Below, piece by piece: positions 46,609-54,565 of a DNA stretch of 64,000 nucleotides. Where the stretch lies: NCBI RefSeq assembly GCF_018623035.1, contig NZ_CP076023.1, positions 1,240,001-1,304,000 on the forward strand, given 5' to 3'. Below the pieces are notes generated by a model. That model saw nothing but the letters and a program-made list of their open reading frames with translations. It searched no databases and was not told the origin of the DNA. Made by a program: the position numbers and the translations under genes. How positions within the stretch are numbered: the stretch's first letter is position 1; the number at the start of each line of letters is the position of its first letter. The stretch is from Cellulomonas dongxiuzhuiae. Lineage in GTDB: Bacteria; Actinomycetota; Actinomycetes; Actinomycetales; Cellulomonadaceae.

Positions 46609-47871
46609 TCAGATCCCGAGCACGGCCTTGGCGATGGAGAAGTAGACGATCAGGCCGGTGGTGTCGACGAAGGTCGAGATGAACGGCGCGGACACGATCG
46701 CGGGGTCGATGCCCACCCGCTTGGCGAGCAGCGGGACGCTCGATCCGACGGTCGTGGCGAGCGTGCAGACGGCGACGACCGTGAGCGCGAGGACGAGGCC
46801 GATCGCCGGGCCCGCGACGAGCATCGCGGGGCCCACTCCCACGGTGGCCAGGGTGAGGCCCAGCAGCAGCCCGGTGAGCATCTCGCGGCCGACGACCCGC
46901 GCGACGTCGCCCGTGCGCACGTCGCCCACGGCGCTCGCGCGCACCACGGTCGTGGCGGCCTGCGACCCGGCGTTGCCGCCGGTGCCGATGAGCAGGGGCA
47001 CGAAGAGGGCCAGCGCCACGACCTGTGCGAGCTCGTCCTCGAAGTAGGACTGCACGCCGACGGTCAGCGACGCCGCGACGATGAGCATGAGCAGCCACAC
47101 GACGCGCGAGCGCACCAGGCCGAGCACGGACACCGACAGGTACGGCCGGCGCAGCGGCTCGGCGCCACCGGTGCGGGCGGAGTCCTCGTCGTCCTCGGCC
47201 TCGAGCACGCGCATGGCGTCGTCCACGGTGAGGACGCCCACGAGGCGGTCCTCGCCGTCCACGACGGGGACGCCGACGAAGCCGCCGTCGCGCACGACGT
47301 TCGCGGCGTGCTCGGCGTCGTCGGTGGCGCGCACCGTCGTGGCGGGCGACATGACGGCGTCGACGGGCGTGGCCGGGTCGGTGAGGACGAGCCGGCGCAG
47401 CGACACGACCCCGCGCACACGCCGCCCGTCGGCGACCACGGGGACGACGTAGACGGTCTCGGCGTCGTCGCCGGCGGCGCGCACCTGCGCGATGGTGTCG
47501 CCGACCGTGGTGCCGACGGGGACGGCGACGACCTCCGGTGACATGCGCCGCCCGGCGCTGTCCTCGGGGTACCCGAGCAGGGCGGTCGTCGCGGCGTGCT
47601 CGTCCGGGGGCAGGGCCGCCAGCAGGCGCCGCGCGACGCCGGCCGGGACCTCGTCCAGCAGCGCGGCGCGGTCGTCGGGGTCCAGAGCCGCGAAGATGGC
47701 GGCGGCGTGGCCGTGCAGCGAGGCGACGAGCTCGGCCTGCAGGGCGGGGTCGAGGTCCTCGAACACCTCGACGGCGCGGTCCTTGGCCAGCAGGCGGAAG
47801 GCCACGGCGCGGTCCGTGGCGCCCAGCCGACCGAGCTCGTGGACGACCTCGGCCACGTTCAGGGTCGCCAT
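46609..47871 (-). CDS. mgtE: MgtE-family magnesium transporter
   Basis: At least 420 residues: an N-terminal MgtE-N helical domain (VAEVVHELGRLGATDRAVAF), two CBS domains (about 110-225, with MSPEVVAVPVGTTVGDTIAQ and TDPATPVDAVMSPATTVRAT) and five C-terminal membrane helices with the selectivity segment LLIGTGGNAGSQAATTVVRA. It should import Mg2+, with CBS domains sensing it. The only standard start is ATG 47871, which has neither a -10 nor a ribosome site; a strong GAGGAGGG at 47962-47969 sits 90 nt upstream in frame, after a stop, and is followed by ATC ATC codons. The true N-terminus is probably about 29 residues longer (see findings). Confidence 0.9.
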   Translation of the reverse strand: MATLNVAEVVHELGRLGATDRAVAFRLLAKDRAVEVFEDLDPALQAELVASLHGHAAAIFAALDPDDRAALLDEVPAGVARRLLAALPPDEHAATTALLGYPEDSAGRRMSPEVVAVPVGTTVGDTIAQVRAAGDDAETVYVVPVVADGRRVRGVVSLRRLVLTDPATPVDAVMSPATTVRATDDAEHAANVVRDGGFVGVPVVDGEDRLVGVLTVDDAMRVLEAEDDEDSARTGGAEPLRRPYLSVSVLGLVRSRVVWLLMLIVAASLTVGVQSYFEDELAQVVALALFVPLLIGTGGNAGSQAATTVVRASAVGDVRTGDVARVVGREMLTGLLLGLTLATVGVGPAMLVAGPAIGLVLALTVVAVCTLATTVGSSVPLLAKRVGIDPAIVSAPFISTFVDTTGLIVYFSIAKAVLGI

Positions 47872-47961
47872 CCGGGCCTGCAGGTCGCGCAGTGCGGGGG
47901 AGCGTTCGGCGGTCAGCGTCGAGTTCGGCGTCTCGTCGTCGCGGTCGTGCTCGGGGATGAT

Positions 47962-47969
47962 CCCTCCTC
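47962..47969 (-). promoter_or_regulatory. Strong ribosome binding site in front of a non-standard mgtE start
   Basis: GAGGAGGG on the minus strand, immediately after an in-frame TGA (47970-47968) and directly before ATC ATC CCC GAG in the mgtE frame. It has no ATG, GTG or TTG at usable distance in any frame that gives a protein. It suggests initiation at ATC 47958 or thereabouts. Confidence 0.5.
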
Positions 47970-48080
47970 ACGTCGTGCGCGGGACGGGTCCGGCCGGGGC
48001 GGCGCGGCCGTCCCGGGCGGTCGGCCCTGGCAGCGTACGTGCCCCTGGCGCGGGCGGCCTCCCTAGGACCTACGGGCCGG

Positions 48081-48106
48081 TAACCTACGGTCGCGTAGGT
48101 TACGCT
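48081..48106. promoter_or_regulatory. Palindromic operator overlapping the promoter of the acyl-CoA ligase gene
   Basis: TAACCTACG (48081-48089), spacer GTCG, CGTAGGTTA (48094-48102): a perfect 9-bp inverted repeat whose right end overlaps TACGCT (48101-48106), the probable -10. A third CCTACGG lies at 48069-48075, in direct orientation. The size and symmetry suit a TetR-family repressor of fatty acid metabolism; no such gene is in the window. Confidence 0.75.
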
Positions 48107-48112
48107 GGCACG

Positions 48113-49825
48113 GTGATGTCCAGCGCTGCCCCAGCCGATCTTCCCGCCGCCTGGCCGCAGGGAGTTCCCCGCGACATCGAGATCCCGGACGAGCCCCTCA
48201 CCGCCACGCTCGACCGTGCGGTGTGCGACCACCCGGACCGCGTCGCCGTCGACTTCCTGGGCCGGGCCACCACCTACCGCGAGCTCGGCGCCCGCGTCGA
48301 GCGCGGCACCCGCGTCCTGCACGACCTCGGCGTGCGCGCGGGCGACCGCGTCGCGCTCGTCATGCCGAACTGCACGTCGCACGTCGTCGCGTTCTGGTCC
48401 GTCCTGCGCCTCGGCGCGGTCGTCGTCGAGCACAACCCCACGTACACCGCCGACGAGCTCGCGCACCAGCTGGCCGACTCCGGCGCGACCGTCGCGATCG
48501 TGTGGGAGCAGACCGTCCCGCGCGTGCTCGAGGCCAGGGACCGCACCGACCTGCGCCACGTGGTGGCCGTCGACCTGTCCGCCGACCTGCCTCGCACGTC
48601 GCGCTGGGCGCTGCGGCTGCCCGTGGCCAAGGCGCGTGCCACGCGCGCGGCGATGCGCGGGCCGGTGCCCGCCGGTGTGCCGCACTGGCACCGGCTGCTC
48701 GACGCCGCCGAGCCCCTGCGGCCGTCGGACGCCCCCGAGGCGTCGGACGTCGCGCTCCTGCAGTACACCGGCGGCACCACGGGGACCCCGAAGGCCGCCG
48801 TGCTGACCCACCGCAACCTCGTCGCCAACGCGCTGCAGGGCCAGACGTGGACGCAGCACCGGTCCGGCACCGAGGTCGTCTACGGCGTCCTGCCCTTCTT
48901 CCACGCGTTCGGTCTGACGCTGTGCCTCACCTACTCGGTGCGGATCGCCGCGACGCTCGTCGTGCTGCCGTCCTTCGACCCCGCGCGCGTGCTCGCCGCG
49001 CAGCGCCGCCGGCCCGGCACGTTCCTGCCCGCCGTGCCGCCCATGCTCGACCGTCTCGCCGTCGCGGCGGAGGAGGCTGGAGCGGACCTCACGTCGTTCC
49101 GCTACTCGATCAGCGGCGCCATGGCCCTGCCCCGTGCGACGGCCGAGCGCTGGGAGCGGGTCACCGGCGGCATCGTCTCCGAGGGCTACGGCATGACCGA
49201 GACCTCGCCCGTCGCGCTCGGCAACCCGCTGAGCCGCGACCGGCGGCCCGGTGCGCTCGGCCTGCCCTTCCCCTCGACCCGCATCCGCGTGGTCGACCAG
49301 GAGGACCCCTCGCGCGACGTGCCGACGGGGGAGCAGGGCGAGCTGCTCATCTCCGGACCGCAGGTGTTCCAGGGCTACTGGAAGCGCCCGGAGGAGACGG
49401 CGCACCAGCTGCTCGACGGTGGCTGGCTGCGCACCGGCGACGTGGTCCGCGTGGACGAGGACGGCATGGTCGTCCTGGTCGACCGCATGAAGGAGATGAT
49501 CGTCACCGGCGGCTTCAAGGTGTACCCCTCGCAGGTCGAGGACCACCTGCGCGGCATGCCGGGCGTGTTCGACGTCGCCGTCGTGGGCGAGCCCGCCGGC
49601 GACATGGGCGAGCACGTCGTGGCCGCCGTGGTGCTGCAGGAGGACGGGTCCGGTGCGGGCGTCGACCTGGCCGCGGTGCGCGAGTGGTGCGAGACGCGGC
49701 TCGCGCGGTACGCGCTGCCCCGCCGGGTCGTCGTGCTCAAGGACCTGCCGCGCTCGCAGGTCGGCAAGGTGCTGCGCCGGGTCGTCCGCGAGCAGGTGCT
49801 CGAGAAGTCGTCGAAGAAGTCCTGA
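48113..49825 (+). CDS. Long-chain fatty acid-CoA ligase (AMP-binding enzyme)
   Basis: 570 residues. GTG 48113 lies exactly 6 nt after TACGCT; the next codon is ATG 48116, an alternative start. The P-loop [56 protein letters not shown] and the C-terminal [19 protein letters not shown] and [13 protein letters not shown] segments are the full FadD/long-chain acyl-CoA synthetase set, with the swinging C-terminal Lys present. It activates fatty acids for beta-oxidation or lipid synthesis, probably under the palindromic operator in front of it. No beta-oxidation gene is adjacent. Confidence 0.93.
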   Translation: MMSSAAPADLPAAWPQGVPRDIEIPDEPLTATLDRAVCDHPDRVAVDFLGRATTYRELGARVERGTRVLHDLGVRAGDRVALVMPNCTSHVVAFWSVLRLGAVVVEHNPTYTADELAHQLADSGATVAIVWEQTVPRVLEARDRTDLRHVVAVDLSADLPRTSRWALRLPVAKARATRAAMRGPVPAGVPHWHRLLDAAEPLRPSDAPEASDVALLQYTGGTTGTPKAAVLTHRNLVANALQGQTWTQHRSGTEVVYGVLPFFHAFGLTLCLTYSVRIAATLVVLPSFDPARVLAAQRRRPGTFLPAVPPMLDRLAVAAEEAGADLTSFRYSISGAMALPRATAERWERVTGGIVSEGYGMTETSPVALGNPLSRDRRPGALGLPFPSTRIRVVDQEDPSRDVPTGEQGELLISGPQVFQGYWKRPEETAHQLLDGGWLRTGDVVRVDEDGMVVLVDRMKEMIVTGGFKVYPSQVEDHLRGMPGVFDVAVVGEPAGDMGEHVVAAVVLQEDGSGAGVDLAAVREWCETRLARYALPRRVVVLKDLPRSQVGKVLRRVVREQVLEKSSKKS

Positions 49826-49883
49826 CCCGCCGGCGCCCCGTCGTGCGCGCCGAGCCGGCGACGGACCGAAGTACGGTGTCCGC

Positions 49884-50357
49884 GTGAGCGAGACCGACGA
49901 CATGACCCCCGTGGAGATGTGGACCGACGGCGCCTGCAAGGGCAACCCCGGCGTCGGGGGGTGGGGTGCCTGGATGCGCTTCGGCGACCAGGAGAAGGAG
50001 CTGTGGGGCGGTGAGGCCGTCACCACCAACAACCGCATGGAGCTGTCGGCCGTCATCGAGGGGCTGCGCGCGCTGCGCCGGCCGTGCCGGGTGACGCTGC
50101 ACGTGGACTCGACGTACGTCATGAACGGGCTCACCAAGTGGCTGCCGAACTGGAAGCGCAACGGCTGGCTCACGGGGGAGAAGAAGCCCGTGAAGAACAA
50201 GGAGCTGTGGCAGGCGCTCGAGACCGAGGTCGAGCGGCACCACGTGACGTGGGTCTGGGTGAAGGGGCACGCGGGCGACCCGGGCAACGAGCGCGCCGAC
50301 GCGCTGGCCAACCGCGGCGTCGACGACGTGCGCGCGGGAGCGGGCGCCGGTCGCTGA
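49884..50357 (+). CDS. rnhA: Ribonuclease HI
   Basis: 157 residues. The four carboxylates are in place: Asp15 in [12 protein letters not shown], Glu53 in [12 protein letters not shown], Asp75 in [11 protein letters not shown] and Asp139 in [12 protein letters not shown], with catalytic His129 in VKGHAGDPG. It degrades the RNA of RNA-DNA hybrids. GTG 49884 is leaderless, with TACGGT ending 6 nt before it. It is the E. coli-type short form with no N-terminal hybrid-binding domain. Confidence 0.96.
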   Translation: MSETDDMTPVEMWTDGACKGNPGVGGWGAWMRFGDQEKELWGGEAVTTNNRMELSAVIEGLRALRRPCRVTLHVDSTYVMNGLTKWLPNWKRNGWLTGEKKPVKNKELWQALETEVERHHVTWVWVKGHAGDPGNERADALANRGVDDVRAGAGAGR

Positions 50358-50393
50358 CCGGTCGGCGCCTGCCCCCGCGCCGTCAGGGCCGCG

Positions 50394-51566
50394 TCAGGTC
50401 GCGACGGGCGTCCACCGGGAGTCGTCGGCCGCCGAGCGCTCGACCGCGTCGAGCACCTGCTGGACCTGCAGCCCGTCGGCGAACGTCGGCGCGGGCTGCG
50501 TGCCCGCCGCGACGGCCTCGACGAGGTCGACGACCTGGTGCGTGAACGCGTGCTCGTAGCCCAGCCCGTGCCCGGTGGGCCACCAGCTGCCCGTGTACGG
50601 GTGCTCGGGCTCCGTGACGTAGACGCGGCGGAAGCCCTGCAGGCCCGCCGGGTCGTGCGCGTCGTACACGTGCAGGACGTTCATGTCCTCGAAGTCGAAC
50701 GCGATCGACCCGTCGGTGCCGTTGATCTCGACGCGGATCGCGTTGCGGCGGCCGAGCGCGAAGCGGGTCGCCTCGAAGAGCGCGAGCCCGCCGCCCGAGA
50801 GGCGTGACGTGAACACCGCCGCGTCGTCGACGGTCACGGGGCCGGTCGCCCCGCCCGCGTCCCCGACGCCCGACAGGCCGCCGAACGCCGCCGCGACCGG
50901 CCGCTCCTCGACGAACGTCGCGAGCTGCGCGGACACCCCGGTCAGGGTCTCGCCGGTGATGAACTGCACGAGGTCGATGACGTGCGCGCCGATGTCGCCC
51001 AGCGACCCCGACCCGGCCTTCGCCTTGTCGAGACGCCACGACAGCGGCGTGGCGGGGTCCGACAGCCAGTCCTGCAGGTACAGGCCGCGCGCGTGCCGCA
51101 CGGTCCCGATGCGCCCCTCGGCGACGAGCCGGCGTGCCAGCGCGATGGCGGGGACGCGGCGGTAGGAGTACCCGACCATCGCGACCTGGTCCGGCGCGGC
51201 CTCGGCGGCCGCAACCATCGCCTCGGCCTCCGCGACCGAGTTGGCCAGCGGCTTCTCGCACAGCACGTGCTTGCCGGCCTGCAGCGCCGCGATCGCGATC
51301 TCGGCGTGCGTGTCGCCCGGCGTGCAGATGTCGATCAGGTCGACGTCGTCGCGGTCGAGCAGCTCGCGCCAGTCGGTCGTCGAGGACCCCCAGCCCAGCC
51401 GCTCCGCCGCGGCGGCCGCGCGCTGCGGGTCGCGCCCGGCGACGACGGTCAGGTCGGGCCGCAGCGGCAGGTCGAAGAAGCGCGGCGCGGTCTGCCAGGC
51501 GTGCGAGTGGGCCAGGCCCATGAACGCGTGGCCGATCATGCCGACGCCCAGGCGCGGGGCGCTCAC
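50394..51566 (-). CDS. Gfo/Idh/MocA-family oxidoreductase (distal gene of the ThuA operon)
   Basis: 390 residues. Rossmann motif LGVGMIGHAFMGLAHSHAW, then DIDICTPGDTHAEIAIAALQ and the hallmark GKHVLCEKPLANSVAEAEAM (EKP); the C-terminal domain has the substrate motif GSGSLGDIGAHVIDLVQF (DxxxH). GTG 51566 overlaps the stop of the upstream paralogue. The family oxidises sugars, inositols or their derivatives with NAD(P). Relatives pair with ThuA and sugar phosphate isomerases in uncharacterised pathways. It is the third gene of a LacI-controlled operon. Confidence 0.9.
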   Translation of the reverse strand: MSAPRLGVGMIGHAFMGLAHSHAWQTAPRFFDLPLRPDLTVVAGRDPQRAAAAAERLGWGSSTTDWRELLDRDDVDLIDICTPGDTHAEIAIAALQAGKHVLCEKPLANSVAEAEAMVAAAEAAPDQVAMVGYSYRRVPAIALARRLVAEGRIGTVRHARGLYLQDWLSDPATPLSWRLDKAKAGSGSLGDIGAHVIDLVQFITGETLTGVSAQLATFVEERPVAAAFGGLSGVGDAGGATGPVTVDDAAVFTSRLSGGGLALFEATRFALGRRNAIRVEINGTDGSIAFDFEDMNVLHVYDAHDPAGLQGFRRVYVTEPEHPYTGSWWPTGHGLGYEHAFTHQVVDLVEAVAAGTQPAPTFADGLQVQQVLDAVERSAADDSRWTPVAT

Positions 51567-52699
51567 GACGCGACCGCCGTCGGCGGGGTGGTGCGGGCCA
51601 TGTCGGGCCTCCCGAGGGCGTCGAGGTCGGTGAGCGGCACGAGCGGCGGGACGTCGCACGTGCTGGCGACCTCCAGCCTGGTGCCTGCGTCCGCGGCGCG
51701 CAGCACCGTCTCCATCGTGTCGAGCACGTGCAGCGCGACGTCCGCGGACGCGCGCGTCGTGCGCCGGTCGGCGCTGCGGGCGGCGTCGACGAGCCCGACC
51801 CCGCGGCCGGCGTCCCGGTAGCCGGCGGACGCGGGCAGCGTGCGCCACTCGTCGCCGCGCGCGTGCACGCGCACCTCACCGTCGAAACGGTTGGGGTCCG
51901 GCACGAGCAGCGAGCCCTCCTCGCCGTGCACCTCGATCGGCCGCGCGAGGGACGCGGGCGCGTCGAAGCTCATGAGGAGCGTCGTGACGGCGCCCGACGC
52001 GTGCTCGACGAGCGCGGTCACGTGCGTCGCGACGGCGACGGGGACCTGCTCGCCGGCCCGCGGGCCCTGCCCGATCGTGCGGTGCGTGCGTGGCCGGGTC
52101 GCCAGGCCCTGCACGGCCGTGACCGGCCCGAGCAGGTGCACGAGGGTCGTCAGGTAGTACGGGCCCATGTCGAGCAGCGGCCCGCCGCCCGGTGCGTAGT
52201 AGAAGTCCGGCTGGGGGTGCCACGCCTCGTGGCCGCCGCACGCCATGGTCGCGGTCGCGGCCACCGGTCGCCCGATCGCGCCCGACGCCACGGCCGCGCG
52301 TGCGGTCTGCACGCCCGTGCCGAGCACCGTGTCGGGTGCGCCGCCGACCGCGACGCCGGCGGCCCTGGCCGCCTCGACCACCCGGTGGGCCTCCTCCACC
52401 GTGGCGCACAGCGGCTTCTCGTTGTAGACCGAGCGGCCGTGCGCGATCGCCGCCAGGGCGACCTCCTCGTGCGCGGCGGGCGTCGTCAGGTCGAGCACCC
52501 ACTCGACGTCGTCGTGCGCGAGCAGCGCCGGCAGGTCGAGCGCGCGGACCCCGTGACGCGCGGCCGTCGCGTCGGCGCGGGTGCGGTCGAGGTCGGCGAC
52601 GGCGACGATCTCCAGCTCCGACGTGCGGGCGGCGGTCGTCAGGTAGGCCTCGGAGATGACGCCGCAGCCGACGACCCCGACCCTCAGCGGCTCGCCCAC
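51563..52699 (-). CDS. Gfo/Idh/MocA-family oxidoreductase (middle gene of the ThuA operon)
   Basis: 378 residues, a diverged paralogue of the next gene. It opens RVGVVGCGVISEAYLTTAAR, has GRSVYNEKPLCATVEEAHRV (EKP) and GGGPLLDMGPYYLTTLVHLL, where the usual DxGxHxxD is DMGPYYLTT, so the catalytic His is a Tyr, a known variant in this family. GTG 52699 follows GAGGAG by 6 nt and overlaps the 3' end of the ThuA gene by 16 nt. It probably acts in the same sugar oxidation route as its neighbours. Confidence 0.88.
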   Translation of the reverse strand: MGEPLRVGVVGCGVISEAYLTTAARTSELEIVAVADLDRTRADATAARHGVRALDLPALLAHDDVEWVLDLTTPAAHEEVALAAIAHGRSVYNEKPLCATVEEAHRVVEAARAAGVAVGGAPDTVLGTGVQTARAAVASGAIGRPVAATATMACGGHEAWHPQPDFYYAPGGGPLLDMGPYYLTTLVHLLGPVTAVQGLATRPRTHRTIGQGPRAGEQVPVAVATHVTALVEHASGAVTTLLMSFDAPASLARPIEVHGEEGSLLVPDPNRFDGEVRVHARGDEWRTLPASAGYRDAGRGVGLVDAARSADRRTTRASADVALHVLDTMETVLRAADAGTRLEVASTCDVPPLVPLTDLDALGRPDMARTTPPTAVAS

Positions 52700-53370
52700 A
52701 CCATGCTCCTCTCGATCATCGTGCGCACGCTGGGGTGCTCGAGGACGTCGAGGCTGTGGCCCGGCGTGACGACGCAGATGCGGCCCTCGCCCCACTGGCG
52801 CGTCCAGACGGCCGGGCACGTGATGGTGCGGTGCCACGGGTGCCACGGCGGTGCGGGGTGCGTCGTGGTGGCCAGGACGTCGTTGAGGTCGTCCGTGAGC
52901 ACCCAGTACTGCTCGGTCGTGAGCTCGAACGACTCGATCCCCGCGGTGACCGGGTGGTCGGCGGCGGCGGGCAGCATGTCGACCGTGTACGGCAGGTAGT
53001 TGTCGGACTGGTCGCCGGTGCACTGGTCCGGGTGCTGGGACGGGTGCGTGGCGAACTGCCCGCCGATGAGCTGCAGGTAGTCGGAGCTGTTGCGGAACGA
53101 GTCGGCGATGCCGCCGTGCCAGCCGACGAGGCCGGTGCCGGCCGCGACGGCCTTGCGCAGCCCGGCGACGGCCGCGCCGGAGGCCTCGCCCATCGTGTAG
53201 CACTGCACGATCAGGTCGACGTCCGCCATCGCGTCCTCGGCGTAGACCTCGGGGGTGTCGACGACGCGGACCGTGTGGCCCGTCGCCTCGAGGTGGGGGA
53301 GGAACATGTCCGTCGCGGCGAGGGGCGCGTGCCCGTCCCAGCCGCCCCGGACCACCAGAGCCTGCTTCAC
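52684..53370 (-). CDS. ThuA-domain protein
   Basis: 228 residues. A glutamine-amidotransferase-like fold without its usual catalytic Cys; the ThuA hallmarks are LVGWHGGIADSFRNSSDYLQ, LIGGQFATHPSQHPDQ and ITCPAVWTRQWGEGRICVVT. In Sinorhizobium, ThuA acts with the Gfo/Idh protein ThuB in trehalose and related disaccharide use through 3-keto intermediates. GTG 53370 follows GGAAGG by 6 nt. First gene of an operon with two Gfo/Idh oxidoreductases, 33 nt downstream of a LacI palindrome. Confidence 0.9.
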   Translation of the reverse strand: MKQALVVRGGWDGHAPLAATDMFLPHLEATGHTVRVVDTPEVYAEDAMADVDLIVQCYTMGEASGAAVAGLRKAVAAGTGLVGWHGGIADSFRNSSDYLQLIGGQFATHPSQHPDQCTGDQSDNYLPYTVDMLPAAADHPVTAGIESFELTTEQYWVLTDDLNDVLATTTHPAPPWHPWHRTITCPAVWTRQWGEGRICVVTPGHSLDVLEHPSVRTMIERSMVWASR

Positions 53371-53403
53371 GTGGAGCCTTCCGTGGGGATCTCGCACCGG
53401 TGA

Positions 53404-53415
53404 GAGATCGATCTC
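53404..53415. promoter_or_regulatory. LacI operator of the ThuA operon
   Basis: GAGATCGATCTC, a perfect 12-bp palindrome centred on CG, in the 83-bp gap between lacI and the ThuA gene. The identical 12-mer is found at 54511-54522 in front of lacI and the GH127 gene. Confidence 0.8.
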
Positions 53416-53453
53416 CCGGACGCTACCGGGGGAGCCCGAGGAAGGCCAGGGGC

Positions 53454-54467
53454 TCAGACCGACTCGCGTGCAGTGAGCGTCGTGGGCAGCACCACGTGCT
53501 GCGGCTCGACGCGCGGGTCGTCGAGGACCTCCAGCACGAGCTCGGCCGCACGCGCCCCCAGCTCGCGCAGCGGCTGGCGCACCGACGTGAGCGGCGGGTC
53601 GCACGTCTCGGCGACCACGGTGTCGTCGAACCCGACGACCGACACGTCGTCCGGCACGCGCCGGCCACCGGCCTCCAGCACGCGCATCGCTCCGAGCGCC
53701 ATGAGGTCCGACCCTGCGAACAGGGCGTCGACCATGGGGTCGCGGCGCAGCACGGAGGCCGCGGCCGAGGCGCCCGACGACATCGAGAACGATCCGTGCA
53801 CCACGGGCCCCGGGGCCACGTCCCATGCCGCCAGCTCGTCGCGGAACCCGCGCGTGCGCGCGTCGGCCGGTGCGTAGCCCGCCGGGCCCGCGACCGCGGC
53901 GATCCGGCGCCGGCCTGCCTCGAGCAGCGCGCGGGCCGCGAGCCGCCCGCCGCCGTAGTGGTCGCTGTCCACCGAGGTCAGCGCGTCGTCCATGGTCGCC
54001 CGAGGCCGTCCGACGAACACCACCGGCAGGGGCAGGTCCCCGAGCTCGGCGAACAGCGGCTCCGACTCGCGCTGCAGCACGACGACCGCGGCGTCCACGT
54101 GGCCCGACGTCAGGTAGCGCAGCAGCGGAGCGCGGTCGCGCGCGTCGTCGAGCAGGAGCACCGGCTGCACGGACCGGGCGAACAGCACCGCGGTGGCACC
54201 GCGCAGGGGGGCGCCGACGAACGGCCCGCCCTGGCCCTCGAGCTCGCTGCTCGGCGCCACGAGCGCGACCGACCCCGTCGCCCCGCTGCGCAGGGCGCGC
54301 GCCGCGGTGTTGGTGCGGTAGTCGAGGTCGGCGGCCGCGGCGCGCACGCGCCGGACGAGGTCGCCGTCGACGCTCGTGAGCCCGGCCAGCGCGCGCGACG
54401 CGGTCGCGCGCGAGACGCCGGCAGCGCGCGCGACGTCGAGCAGCGTGGGGCGTGCGGACCGGCTCAT
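53454..54467 (-). CDS. LacI-family regulator of the GH127/ThuA regulon
   Basis: 337 residues. Helix-turn-helix TLLDVARAAGVSRATASRAL (about residues 8-27) and an effector domain ending VPDDVSVVGFDDTVVAETCD plus PPLTSVRQPLRELGARAA. ATG 54467 has CAGCAT ending 6 nt before it on the minus strand. The gene is divergent from GH127 and upstream of the ThuA operon; each promoter region has one copy of the same palindrome, so it probably represses both until a sugar binds. Confidence 0.92.
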   Translation of the reverse strand: MSRSARPTLLDVARAAGVSRATASRALAGLTSVDGDLVRRVRAAAADLDYRTNTAARALRSGATGSVALVAPSSELEGQGGPFVGAPLRGATAVLFARSVQPVLLLDDARDRAPLLRYLTSGHVDAAVVVLQRESEPLFAELGDLPLPVVFVGRPRATMDDALTSVDSDHYGGGRLAARALLEAGRRRIAAVAGPAGYAPADARTRGFRDELAAWDVAPGPVVHGSFSMSSGASAAASVLRRDPMVDALFAGSDLMALGAMRVLEAGGRRVPDDVSVVGFDDTVVAETCDPPLTSVRQPLRELGARAAELVLEVLDDPRVEPQHVVLPTTLTARESV

Positions 54468-54510
54468 GGGGGCATGCTGCCACGGGTGCGCCCTGCGGGA
54501 CGACGGATCG

Positions 54511-54522
54511 GAGATCGATCTC
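54511..54522. promoter_or_regulatory. LacI operator between lacI and the GH127 gene
   Basis: Second copy of GAGATCGATCTC. It lies 44 nt upstream of the divergent lacI start and 43 nt upstream of the GH127 start, so one site can control both. Confidence 0.82.
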
Positions 54523-54565
54523 TGCGGGACGTGACGAACGCGCCGCCGGATGCGAGGCTGACCGC

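Noticed and set aside
45773..50311. 1512-codon minus-strand frame
   Set aside because: Only the last 271 codons form the APH-like kinase. The rest runs antisense to rnhA and the acyl-CoA ligase and across mgtE in another frame, with low-complexity Arg-rich translation.
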